From contig NZ_WQBE01000003.1 of assembly GCF_013032005.1 (NCBI RefSeq), forward strand, positions 62,001 through 126,000: DNA of 64,000 nucleotides, read 5' to 3'. Source of the DNA: Ruegeria atlantica. Its GTDB lineage: Bacteria; Pseudomonadota; Alphaproteobacteria; Rhodobacterales; Rhodobacteraceae. The notes beneath the pieces are model-generated. The model was given only the letters and a program-made list of their open reading frames with translations. It searched no databases and was not told the origin of the DNA. The translations under genes were made by a program, and so were the position numbers. Positions 1 to 8,363 of this stretch are shown one piece after another; position 1 is the stretch's first letter; the number at the start of each line of letters is the position of its first letter.

Positions 1-451
1 CGTCATGGCCGCCATATACGCGGACATGGTCGATCTCTCCGATCTCGCCCGAGGATGCGACCTCTTTCACATGAGCGAAGGACGGGTAATAGCGCATGTT
101 GAACCCGGCCCCCAAAGCCTTGCCCGCCTTTTTCGCCGCATCGACGATCCGCCTTGCCCCTTCCACGGTCGGAGACAGCGGCTTTTCGGTCAGCACATTC
201 AGGCCTTCGGCAAAGGCCCGCAGGCAGAGCGGTTCACGTATATGCGCCGGGGTCGAGATCACCACCGCATCCATCTGTGTGGCAAAAAACCGGTCAAGAT
301 CGGTAAAGGCAGGCGCGCCATCCGCCACAGCCACAGCGCGATGAAATTCAAGATCCAGAACCGCCGCCAATTCAGCGTCAGGAGACTCAAGAATGTTCTG
401 AACCCGCATTTGGCCGATCTTTCCGGCCGCACCGATCACACCGATCTTCAT
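1..451 (-). CDS. Gfo/Idh/MocA-family oxidoreductase (partial, C-terminus outside window)
   Basis: Reading the minus strand from an ATG at 451 gives about 150 codons that run off the left edge. The start, MKIGVIGAAGKIGQ, is a Rossmann NAD(P)-binding loop (GxxGxxG). Near residue 90 the sequence TEKPLS carries the EKP motif typical of the family, followed by a GFNMRYYP segment. Family members oxidise or reduce sugars and nucleotide sugars. It is divergent from the SDR gene at 610, so the 158-bp gap probably holds both promoters. With the sugar genes to its right, a role in nucleotide-sugar or polyol metabolism is a reasonable inference. The substrate cannot be told because the C-terminal domain is missing. 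Confidence 0.85.
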   Translation of the reverse strand, partial: MKIGVIGAAGKIGQMRVQNILESPDAELAAVLDLEFHRAVAVADGAPAFTDLDRFFATQMDAVVISTPAHIREPLCLRAFAEGLNVLTEKPLSPTVEGARRIVDAAKKAGKALGAGFNMRYYPSFAHVKEVASSGEIGEIDHVRVYGGHD

Positions 452-609
452 TCAATTCCTCATTAACAACCACGGGTGCGCAACAGCGCTACACCCGGCA
501 TCTTTAACAACAATTCACCTATGAGCGGAGTAGCACAGACGCTGCCTCCACGCTAGGTTTCTGAAGGATGACATTTGCCGACAAAACGAGATCACAGAGG
601 ATTTGAAGT

Positions 610-1695
610 GTGAGCATTACCGGATTGGACCGCCTGAATGGCAAATCGGTCTTCGTGACCGGGGCGACCGGTTTTGTCGGCAAACGGCTTGTGCCGGCCC
701 TCCTGGACACCGGTGCCAAGGTCACCGTTCTGCTGCGCAGCCGCCATGGCGTGCGCGCGCTTGAGGCGATGGGGGCACATGTCGTAACCGGTGCGCTTGG
801 CGACAGGGCCGCCATGGAAAACGCGCTACGCGATCAGGACGTACTGTTTCATCTGGCCTATGACATGCGCGCACCTGCAGCCGAAAACCTTGATACCTTC
901 GACACCCTCAGACAGGCCGCTGACGCCGCCGGGGTCGGGCGGATCATCCATATCAGCTCGATCGTCGTCTATGACGGCTGGCCGCAGGAGGATCTGACTG
1001 AGGATAGCCCGTTATCCCAAGCCGGAGGCACACCGTACCGGCAGGCCAAAATGGCGATGGAACAGGCTCTGATACAGGGAAATTGTCCGATTGCGATCCT
1101 GCAACCCACGTTGGTTTATGGCCCGGGCAGCATGCTCTGGACGGACCGGTTGGCCGACTGGATGGCCGCAGGCAGTGTGGTGCTGCCCGAACCCGAGGGG
1201 CTGTGCAACGCAGTGTTCGTCGACGATCTGGTTCAGGCCATGCTGCGCGCCGCAGTGCTGGTGGGGCTTGGGCAAGAACGGTTCATCATTTCAGGCGCGC
1301 GTCCTTTTTCATGGTCCTCTCTGCTGACCGGCTATGCCAACATCATCGGTCGGGGCAGCATTCATTATGTTCCGCTGGCCGATCTCGCAGAACGGTTGCC
1401 ACCCGAGGAACCCGGCACAATCCCGGACACACCGCCGCTGGCTGCCCGGATCAGCGCCGCTGCCCGAGGCTGGATCGGTCGCGAGAGGTTTGAGGGGATA
1501 GTGCAAATGGTGAAACAACGGTTGCCGCAACAGGGCGAGGTTTACCCGGACCGTTATATGTTGGAACTGTTCTCGACCAAGGGGCATTGCCAGATCGACC
1601 ATGCGCGGGCCAGACTAGGTTATGCACCGGAATACGACCTCGACTCTGGGTTGGAGGCCACGCAGGATTATCTGCGCAACAGGTATGGAAAATAG
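610..1695 (+). CDS. NAD-dependent epimerase/dehydratase (extended SDR)
   Basis: A 361-residue extended short-chain dehydrogenase/reductase. The N-terminal loop VTGATGFVGKRL is the TGxxGxxG dinucleotide-binding motif, followed by a Ser-Ser (HISSIVVYD) and a YxxxK catalytic pair (TPYRQAKMAME). These enzymes epimerise, dehydrate or reduce nucleotide-linked sugars in the cytoplasm. The start is a GTG at 610. The next gene, a glycosyltransferase, begins 5 bp after its stop, so the two are probably co-transcribed. Exact substrate unknown. Confidence 0.88.
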   Translation: MSITGLDRLNGKSVFVTGATGFVGKRLVPALLDTGAKVTVLLRSRHGVRALEAMGAHVVTGALGDRAAMENALRDQDVLFHLAYDMRAPAAENLDTFDTLRQAADAAGVGRIIHISSIVVYDGWPQEDLTEDSPLSQAGGTPYRQAKMAMEQALIQGNCPIAILQPTLVYGPGSMLWTDRLADWMAAGSVVLPEPEGLCNAVFVDDLVQAMLRAAVLVGLGQERFIISGARPFSWSSLLTGYANIIGRGSIHYVPLADLAERLPPEEPGTIPDTPPLAARISAAARGWIGRERFEGIVQMVKQRLPQQGEVYPDRYMLELFSTKGHCQIDHARARLGYAPEYDLDSGLEATQDYLRNRYGK

Positions 1696-1700
1696 TTTAA

Positions 1701-2915
1701 TTGCAACCAGTTACTGCATGTTATCAGGGACCAAGACCTTTGACCCACATCGCCATTGACGCAACACCCTGGGATAACGAACGAGGCTTTGGCCGGTTCA
1801 CCCGGAATCTGGTCGCTGCTCTGGCCGCCCGCGATACCGGCTTTCGATATACGCTCCTGTTTGATCAGGAACCGACACGACCCGTGCCGGAAGGTGTCGA
1901 AACCCGCATTGCAGGCTCTGAATTTTCGATGTCCGAGGCCTCATCGGGAGCCAAAGCCCGGGGCGGGGCCGATTTGTTGACAATGGCCAAGGCGGCCCGA
2001 CGCATCGACTGCGACGTGTTCTTTTACCCGGCGGTTTATTCCTATTTTCCGCTGCCGGCCCGGCGCCCCACAGTAGTCTGCTATCACGACACGATCCCTG
2101 AACGCTTTCCCGAACTGATCTTTCCAAAGCGTCTGAATTTCCGACTTTGGCAGGCCAAATGCTGGTTGGCCAAAATGCAAGCGACACGGGTGATGACGAT
2201 CTCGGACGCCTCGGCAAACGACCTGACACGTATTCTGCGCATTCCCCGCGCGCGAATTGACACGATCACCGAAGGGGCCGAGGACGTCTTTCAGCCTATT
2301 CAAGACAATCGGGTTTTGGTGAAAGCCCGAGAGGCCTATGGCATCCCCCCTGATGCACCGCTTTTGGTCTATCTGGGCGGGTTCAACCGACATAAAAACG
2401 TGCTGCGCCTAATTGAAGCCATGCCTCAGATTCTTCAGAAAGCACCGGACACACGCCTAGCTATTGTCGGGCGCACTACAGGGGCGCGGTTCTGGGACAA
2501 TGTCGAGGACCTCAAGGCCAGTGCTGCCGCTGATGCCACCCGCTCCGAGCGCATCATTTTCACCGGTGAGATTGATGACCCCGAACTTGCCGCTTTGCTC
2601 AATTCGGCCAATGCGCTGGTCTTTCCCTCGCTTTGGGAGGGGTTCGGTCTGCCCGCGCTCGAGGCGATGTCATGCGGCACGCCCGTTCTGTCCTCGGATC
2701 GCGGCAGTCTGCCCGAGGTGGTGGGTGATGGCGGGCTTTATTTCGACCCCCTATCCAGCCAGGCCCTTGCGGATCAAACCATCCGCTTACTGACAGAACC
2801 CGGACTACGAAGTGACCTGTCGCAAAAAGCCATGGCGCAAGCCTCAAACTTTAGCTGGGACAAAGGTGCAGAACTGGCCGAGGCATCGTTTCGAACGGCG
2901 CTAAGCCCGAAGTAA
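1701..2915 (+). CDS. Glycosyltransferase family 4 (GT-B fold)
   Basis: A 404-residue retaining GT-B glycosyltransferase. The C-terminal half shows the donor-site pattern EGFGLPALEAMSCGTPVLSS (E-x7-E) and an earlier GGFNRHKNVLRLIEA segment typical of the GT4 group. It should move a sugar from a nucleotide donor to a lipid- or glycan-linked acceptor at the cytoplasmic membrane face. The start is uncertain: TTG at 1701 gives the longest frame, but TTG at 1740 would begin at THIAIDATPWDNERG, where homologues usually start, with AGGGA upstream. It follows the SDR gene closely and fits a surface-polysaccharide cluster. Confidence 0.88.
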   Translation: MQPVTACYQGPRPLTHIAIDATPWDNERGFGRFTRNLVAALAARDTGFRYTLLFDQEPTRPVPEGVETRIAGSEFSMSEASSGAKARGGADLLTMAKAARRIDCDVFFYPAVYSYFPLPARRPTVVCYHDTIPERFPELIFPKRLNFRLWQAKCWLAKMQATRVMTISDASANDLTRILRIPRARIDTITEGAEDVFQPIQDNRVLVKAREAYGIPPDAPLLVYLGGFNRHKNVLRLIEAMPQILQKAPDTRLAIVGRTTGARFWDNVEDLKASAAADATRSERIIFTGEIDDPELAALLNSANALVFPSLWEGFGLPALEAMSCGTPVLSSDRGSLPEVVGDGGLYFDPLSSQALADQTIRLLTEPGLRSDLSQKAMAQASNFSWDKGAELAEASFRTALSPK

Positions 2916-3136
2916 AGAAATTTTTCCCAGGCGCGCCTTTTTCAAACTTCCCGCAACAATTCTGTGTCCGTCCAAGAATTGAACCCTTTTTGGAAACGCG
3001 GTACGGCAGTCTGGAACCAGGCTGACAAATTTGTTGGATTCGCACCCCCTTCCTCCTATCCGTGGAAAAGGTTAGAATTTCCGACAGCCATACCGTGAAT
3101 TGATTTCAGTCTGACTTTGTAAGATCAGGGTAAATT

Positions 3137-4507
3137 ATGAACTACGAAACCTCGCACCATCAGTCCCTCGGGCAGCTTATCGCGGCGCGCGACGCGCGGG
3201 TCGCGGTGGTGGGGTTGGGCTACGTCGGCCTGCCGCTGGCGCTGACCGCCTATGATGAGGGGTTCGACACGACCGGTGTTGACCTCAACCCCGATCGGGT
3301 GGCGCGGATCAATCAGGGCGATCAGGTCATCTCGTATCTGGCGTCGGATCGGATCGCGCAGGCTGTGGACAGTGGGCGTTTCCGCGCCACGCAGGACCCT
3401 GCCGCACTGGCCGAGGCCGATATCGTGCTGATCTGCGTTCCGACCCCGCTGACCGATGCGCAGGACCCGGACATGCGCTTTGTTGCTGCCGCAGCCCAAA
3501 CCATCGCGCAGCATCTGCGCCCCGGTCAGATGGTGGTACTGGAAAGCAGCGTCTGGCCCGGAGCCACGACAACTCTGGTCCAGCCCATTCTTGAGGCCGG
3601 CGGTCTGCGTGCAGGTTCTGATTTCTTTCTGGCCTTCTCGCCGGAACGCGAAGACCCCGGCAATGACAAGTTCGACACGCACAGTATTCCCAAAGTGGTA
3701 GGTGCCGACGATCCGCTGTCGCGGCAACTGGTCGAGGATTTCTATCGCGCCATCGTCACCAGCGCGGTGCCGGTCAGCTCGGCCGCCACAGCCGAAGCGG
3801 TGAAACTGGTCGAAAACAGCTTTCGCACCGTCAATATTGCCTTGGTCAACGAGTTGAAAACTGCGCTTGAGGCGATGGATGTGGACGTCTGGGAGGTAAT
3901 CGAGGCAGCGGCCACCAAGCCCTTTGGCTTTATGCCCTTCTATCCCGGCCCCGGCATTGGCGGGGCCTGCATTCCGGTGTCCCCCGCCTATCTGGCGTGG
4001 CGCGCCGCAGATGCGGGGTCGGATACGCCGATCATCAATCTGGCACGCTCCAGCAACGACGCCGTCCCGCAGATGCTGGCTGCGCGCATGGCTGCAGAGC
4101 TGACGGCACGCAACGGCTCGGCGCTGGCGGAAACCGGGCAGCCGCTGACCGGGCAGAATATTTTGCTGATGGGCATCGCCTATAAGCGCGATGTCGAAGA
4201 CACCCGCCGCAGCCCGGCGTTGGTGCTGCTGGATGAGTTGGAGAAGCTGGGGGCCGAGGTGGATTATCACGACCCGTATTTCCCCCGACTGCCGGAAGGC
4301 GGTGAATACCCGCAGCTTGCGGGCCGGGAGTCTGTGCCGCTGGCGGCCGAGAACCTGAGACAATATGCGGCGGTGGCCGTCATCACCGATCACAGCGCCC
4401 CGGATTACGATCTGGTCGCGCGCACGGCGACGCTGATCTTCGACACACGCAACGTCTTTGAAAAAGCAGAAATTACCGTGACAAGCGGCAAGCTCGTCAA
4501 ACTCTGA
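3137..4507 (+). CDS. Nucleotide sugar dehydrogenase (UDP-sugar 6-dehydrogenase, WecC/TviB-like)
   Basis: A 456-residue enzyme of the UDP-glucose/GDP-mannose dehydrogenase family, oxidising C6 of a UDP-(N-acetyl)hexose to the uronate with two NAD+. The N-terminus has GLGYVGLPLA, the NAD-binding loop. The catalytic cysteine lies at about residue 278 in GGACIPVSP; the more common form of this motif is GGHCIPVDP, so the His is replaced by Ala and the Asp by Ser. A C-terminal UDP-binding domain begins near residue 330 (LMGIAYKRDVEDTRRSP). It is separated from the glycosyltransferase by 221 bp and may have its own promoter. Which UDP-sugar is used is not visible. Confidence 0.9.
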   Translation: MNYETSHHQSLGQLIAARDARVAVVGLGYVGLPLALTAYDEGFDTTGVDLNPDRVARINQGDQVISYLASDRIAQAVDSGRFRATQDPAALAEADIVLICVPTPLTDAQDPDMRFVAAAAQTIAQHLRPGQMVVLESSVWPGATTTLVQPILEAGGLRAGSDFFLAFSPEREDPGNDKFDTHSIPKVVGADDPLSRQLVEDFYRAIVTSAVPVSSAATAEAVKLVENSFRTVNIALVNELKTALEAMDVDVWEVIEAAATKPFGFMPFYPGPGIGGACIPVSPAYLAWRAADAGSDTPIINLARSSNDAVPQMLAARMAAELTARNGSALAETGQPLTGQNILLMGIAYKRDVEDTRRSPALVLLDELEKLGAEVDYHDPYFPRLPEGGEYPQLAGRESVPLAAENLRQYAAVAVITDHSAPDYDLVARTATLIFDTRNVFEKAEITVTSGKLVKL

Positions 4508-4611
4508 ACACATCAGCCCTGTGCAACGCGTCCGGCAATTTTGAAACAGAAAAAAGGTTACTAAAATTACGTACTTTCAATGAGGTAAAAATCAAAAGTA
4601 GAATTCTTGTA

Positions 4612-6048
4612 ATGAGTGAAAAGCCCGAGAAAATTTTTGTTGATCTGGACGGGACGCTGATCAGAACTGATCTTTTTGTCGAGGCCATTCTTCAATTCCT
4701 GAAAAGGAACCCGCTTAATATCTTTCCCCTCCTTTTATGGCTGTTCAAAGGTATTCCCTACGCCAAGGAACGCATTGCCCAGGAGGTCACCCTCAGAGCC
4801 GAGACGCTGCCATACGAAACCCCGCTTCTTGAATACCTGGAACAGCAGAAAGCGGATGGCAGGCAGTTGGTTCTCGCGACAGCTTCGCACCGCATATATG
4901 CCGATAAGGTTGCCGCACATCTGGGGATATTCGAGTCCGTGCTGGCAACGGATGCAGATCACAACCTGAAAGGCGCCAACAAGCTGACCGCGATACGCGC
5001 CGCCGCCCATGGTGATGCATTTGCATATGCCGGAGACAGCGCTGCCGACAACCCAATCTGGGCCGCCTCTGCGTCGGACATATTCGTAAATGCTCCTGAA
5101 TCCGAGGTGGCAACGGCGCAGGCGGCGGGCACAGCCGAGAAAGTCATCACATCACGCCCGCCGCTGTGGCGCGCCTTTCTCAAATCAATGCGGCCGCATC
5201 AATATGCAAAGAACGCCCTGATCTTTGCGCCGATCTTCACCTCTCAGCAGTATCTGCCTTTTACATCGGTTCTTGCCTCTCTTCTGGCCTTTATCTGCTT
5301 CAGCCTCTGTGCGTCGGGTGTGTATTTCCTGAACGATCTGGTTGATCTGGCCGCTGATCGCCAGCACACAAGCAAACGGCACCGCCCTCTGCCATCGGGC
5401 GATCTGTCCCTGCATACAGGCATTGCCGGGGCCATCGCGCTGCCCGTTATCGCCTTTGCCCTCTCACTGACTTTCCTTCCACCCGTCTTTACGGTTGTGC
5501 TGATTGCCTATCTGATCATCACCATGGCCTATTCCTTCTGGCTCAAACAGATTGCAACAGCGGATGTCATGGTGCTGGCGTCGCTTTACACGCTGCGTGT
5601 CATCGCGGGGTCTGCGGCCACCGGAATTGTCCTGTCATCCTGGTTTCTGGCATTCTCGATGTTTGTCTTTGTCAGCCTCGGCTATCTGAAACGCTACATC
5701 GAAGTGGCCGCGGCACCTGAAGATGACGGCAATGTCCATGGCCGGGATTATTCCTATGCCGACAGCGAAACCATGTTCAGCCTGGGCGTGGCCAATATCA
5801 CCGCAGCCGTTGTCATTCTGGCGCTTTATATCAACAGCCCCGAAGTGCAGGAGATTTACCGGACACCCGAAATCCTTTGGCTGCTGTGTCTGCTACTGCT
5901 GTACTGGGGCAACCGCATCTGGGTCGGTGCCCGGCGCGGACGGGTCGCGGACGATCCGGTCCTGTTTGCCCTGCGCGACAGGATCAGTCTTATGGTCGGT
6001 GGCGCGTTTGTTCTTGTGACCCTGGCTGCGAAATACCTGACCCTTTGA
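4612..6048 (+). CDS. HAD phosphatase-UbiA prenyltransferase fusion (polyprenyl-phosphate phosphoribosyltransferase-like)
   Basis: A 478-residue two-domain protein. Residues 1-180 form a HAD phosphatase: nucleophile motif DLDGT (11-15), motif II ATASH, and GDSAAD (141-146). Residues from about 200 form a multi-pass UbiA transferase with NDLVDLAADR (241-250), followed by HTSKRHRPLPSG. That string closely resembles mycobacterial DPPR synthase (UbiA, Rv3806c) and NoeC-type proteins, which put ribose-5-phosphate from PRPP on polyprenyl phosphate; the HAD part would then remove the 5'-phosphate. Function by family analogy is inference. The SMR-like gene 30 bp downstream could flip the product. The upstream region is unusually A/T-rich. 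Confidence 0.85.
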   Translation: MSEKPEKIFVDLDGTLIRTDLFVEAILQFLKRNPLNIFPLLLWLFKGIPYAKERIAQEVTLRAETLPYETPLLEYLEQQKADGRQLVLATASHRIYADKVAAHLGIFESVLATDADHNLKGANKLTAIRAAAHGDAFAYAGDSAADNPIWAASASDIFVNAPESEVATAQAAGTAEKVITSRPPLWRAFLKSMRPHQYAKNALIFAPIFTSQQYLPFTSVLASLLAFICFSLCASGVYFLNDLVDLAADRQHTSKRHRPLPSGDLSLHTGIAGAIALPVIAFALSLTFLPPVFTVVLIAYLIITMAYSFWLKQIATADVMVLASLYTLRVIAGSAATGIVLSSWFLAFSMFVFVSLGYLKRYIEVAAAPEDDGNVHGRDYSYADSETMFSLGVANITAAVVILALYINSPEVQEIYRTPEILWLLCLLLLYWGNRIWVGARRGRVADDPVLFALRDRISLMVGGAFVLVTLAAKYLTL

Positions 6049-6077
6049 TGATGGCCGCGAAAACGAAGGAGAATACT

Positions 6078-6434
6078 ATGTCGTTATACTGGTCTGCGTT
6101 GCTATTTGCGGTCTGCGCGAACATTTGCACAAACGTCTCGTTCAAACTGGCTATGCAACAGCTTTCAGGACCTTTCGATATTCGTGCCCTTGTGGTTTCG
6201 CCCTGGGCCTGGGCCGGGTTGATCAGTGGTTTGCTGTTGCTGAGCAGCTTTATTGTCGCCATCCGCGGCCTTGAACTGAGTATCGCCTACCCGGCCGTCA
6301 CCGGATTGGCGATGGTCGGCATTCTTGTCGTCGGATATTTCTTGTTTTCCGAGACACTGAACCTGCAAAAAATCGTTGGCATCGGGCTGGTCATCGCTGG
6401 TGTTTTTGTCCTGTCACAGGTGAAACAAGCCTGA
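6078..6434 (+). CDS. Small DMT/SMR-type membrane protein (ArnE/EmrE-like, candidate lipid-sugar flippase)
   Basis: A 118-residue protein with four hydrophobic segments (YWSALLFAVCANICTN, the AWAGLISGLLLLSSF region, the AYPAVTGLAMVGILVVGYF region, and IVGIGLVIAGVFVLSQV), the layout of small multidrug resistance and ArnE/ArnF subunits. AYPAV is typical of SMR helix 3. The start at 6078 is chosen because GAAGGAGA lies just upstream. An in-frame ATGATG at 6048 overlapping the previous stop is possible but lacks such a site. Placed straight after the HAD-UbiA gene, it is a good candidate for flipping a polyprenyl-linked pentose, though drug export is possible. Confidence 0.8.
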   Translation: MSLYWSALLFAVCANICTNVSFKLAMQQLSGPFDIRALVVSPWAWAGLISGLLLLSSFIVAIRGLELSIAYPAVTGLAMVGILVVGYFLFSETLNLQKIVGIGLVIAGVFVLSQVKQA

Positions 6435-6783
6435 GGCCTGGTCTAAACAAGCCCGGTGCGACTGGTCCAATCCCGCAACAGATCTATATGTTGGCAAGCA
6501 GACCTTCGCACATTTTTCCAAGTCTTTTTCAGAAAGCATTGCCGCAGGTCGGAATTTAAGGAATACTTGGGTCAGGCTTCTTTAGGCCTCAAAAAATACG
6601 CAGTGTCGAACGAGTAGTGGGGCGTTGCCCCGTCAGGTAACAATAATCAAATTTTAACCCAAGGTGGTTCACAGTTTTGCCATGATTTAGGCGCGGAATC
6701 ATCGTGGGCGCTCGCTCCAAGGCATCACTCTTGCCAGTTTGGAGAGGGACACGACCAAGGTCACAGCCGGAGGGCCGAAAGAA
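6435..6783. other. Intergenic stretch, no gene seen
   Basis: About 350 bp with no convincing reading frame. A short perfect hairpin, GGGGC-GTT-GCCCC, sits at 6619-6631 but has no T-run after it, so it is not a clear terminator. The remainder is relatively A/T-rich and may hold the promoter of the small membrane protein at 6784. Confidence 0.4.
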
Positions 6784-6987
6784 ATGATGGGAATTTTCGG
6801 AATAGCCATCCTTGTTGGCCTATGTGCTGGCGGTTTTGCCTTATATTCCGGTTCTTCTATCCTGATGGCATTGGGGGCCTATATTCTGTTTGGCTGGCTG
6901 TTCATTCTGGCAGCTCTCATCGTGATTGGGGTGGCCAAATTGTTGCACAATCGACTCCGCAAACACGATCACGCCTATTCCGGCTAA
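6784..6987 (+). CDS. Small two-helix membrane protein, unknown function
   Basis: A 67-residue protein reading MMGIFGIAILVGLC at the N-terminus, with one hydrophobic helix near residues 3-20, a second near 30-50 (ALGAYILFGWLFILAALIVIG), and a basic, His-containing tail (LHNRLRKHDHAYSG). The start at 6784 is preferred because GGAGGG lies about 10 bases upstream; a TTG at 6741 region would add a hydrophilic extension. It stands alone between the sugar genes and an EamA transporter. I do not recognise the family. Confidence 0.55.
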   Translation: MMGIFGIAILVGLCAGGFALYSGSSILMALGAYILFGWLFILAALIVIGVAKLLHNRLRKHDHAYSG

Positions 6988-7122
6988 GCGCCGCTGGGCG
7001 GTTTCCATGTTGCTTAGTGTCCTGGTGCACTGAAACGTCCCTCATTCCATGTAAAAGTTATCCATATTCGAACTTCGTGTTGCTCGCGCCTGCCATTATG
7101 CCGTGAAATTCAAAGATGCGTC

Positions 7123-8055
7123 TCATTCCGCTTGTCTGGGCTTGCCTTTAGCGATGCGTGAAAAAAGTCGACCGTCGGTCACGGCAAAGCCCAAAGCAAT
7201 GATGGCGAACCCAATCCACGCGCTCGGCTCCATCCTCTCACCAAGGAATGTCACGCCAAGACCGATAGCAAACGGTGGGATCAGCAGCGTCACCAAAAGA
7301 AGATTGGCCGCACCCGCACGCGCAAGAATTGCAAAGTAAAGAACATAGGCCAATGCCGTTGACAACGCGGCCATCCCAAGAAGCGCAGACCAAACGCCTA
7401 AAGACAAAGCAAAATTGGGGGCGCCATCCATCACAAGAACAATTGGGATCATAAGTACGGTGCTGCCAATCAGCATACCGAGCGCATTCACAAGCGGCGG
7501 TTGGCCTGAAAGGGCAGTTCTGCCCCAGACGCCGGCAAAAGCATAGGAAAGTGTGGCCCCAAGGATAGCCAACTGTGCCAGGTTGCTGGGATTGAACTCA
7601 GTCAACGCACTTGGCCCCATGATGAAGGCCACACCCAATATACCTAGCGCAGCACCTGCTATCTTCTTTGGCGTCAACGGCTCATCCTTGAGAAGCAAAC
7701 CAGCCACAACTGCTGCGAACATTGCCGTCGTTGCGTTTAAAATTGACGCAAGTCCACTGTCGATCTGCGTTTGCCCCCAGAAGATCAGCGAGAATGGGAT
7801 GGCATTGTTGAGCGCGCCCATAACAAGATAAGCGCCCCATATCCGAGGGGTGCGTGGCACGCTCAATCCTTTGAATATGACGATCAGGGCAAGAATAGGA
7901 ACCGCCCAGATCACCCTGTGCAGCGTAATTGTCAGTGGCGGCACTTCGGTCAGGGCAACCTCACCGAAGAAAAACGAACCGCCCCAAACGGCCGCAAGCA
8001 ACAGCAGCATGGCAGTGGCCTTCAAATCCATCGATGGCATGGGCTGCGGAGTCAT
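7123..8055 (-). CDS. EamA-family (DMT superfamily) transporter
   Basis: A 310-residue inner-membrane protein with about ten hydrophobic segments in two EamA repeats. The first repeat contains LLLLAAVWGGSFFFGEVAL and an FSLIFWGQTQI-type segment; the second begins near ILGATLSYAFAGVWGRTAL. Family members export amino acids, metabolites or drugs. ATG at 8055 is chosen over a TTG at 8088. It stands alone, convergent with the small gene at 6784, and its substrate is unknown. Confidence 0.87.
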   Translation of the reverse strand: MTPQPMPSMDLKATAMLLLLAAVWGGSFFFGEVALTEVPPLTITLHRVIWAVPILALIVIFKGLSVPRTPRIWGAYLVMGALNNAIPFSLIFWGQTQIDSGLASILNATTAMFAAVVAGLLLKDEPLTPKKIAGAALGILGVAFIMGPSALTEFNPSNLAQLAILGATLSYAFAGVWGRTALSGQPPLVNALGMLIGSTVLMIPIVLVMDGAPNFALSLGVWSALLGMAALSTALAYVLYFAILARAGAANLLLVTLLIPPFAIGLGVTFLGERMEPSAWIGFAIIALGFAVTDGRLFSRIAKGKPRQAE

Positions 8056-8363
8056 TTGTTGCCGGTTCCTCGTTAATGCTTCTCCCAAAAAACTAGTCCG
8101 CGCGCCCCCAACACCGCGACCCGTTTCTTGCGGAAAGCTCTCTAATAATGGTCACTCGAACAACACCGCGACTGCCAAAAAGGCGATGGATCACCTTGTT
8201 GCGCATAGCCAGGCATTTGCGAGATATCGCACGTTCGCGCTTCTACTTCTCTACACGCCTGAAATTGAGAGATATTTCGGGGGTTTTTATCCTGATCCGC
8301 AAGACGCAGAGGCTTAAATTCCCCGATCCGTGCCATTCTAAAACAGGAAATTATTCCGCCGCC
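8056..8363. other. Intergenic stretch, no gene seen
   Basis: About 310 bp between the EamA gene start and the end of the Hint-domain gene. It must contain the EamA promoter. A 64-codon minus-strand frame at 8142-8336 looks like chance: its composition is unlike a folded protein and there is no ribosome site. Nothing else is seen. Confidence 0.4.

Noticed and set aside
3125..4513. 462-codon minus-strand frame
   Set aside because: Antisense to the nucleotide-sugar dehydrogenase; Arg/Gln/His-rich, no domain motifs, a known artefact of GC-rich codon use.
8142..8336. 64-codon minus-strand frame
   Set aside because: Cys/Arg/Gln-rich with no ribosome site; most likely chance.
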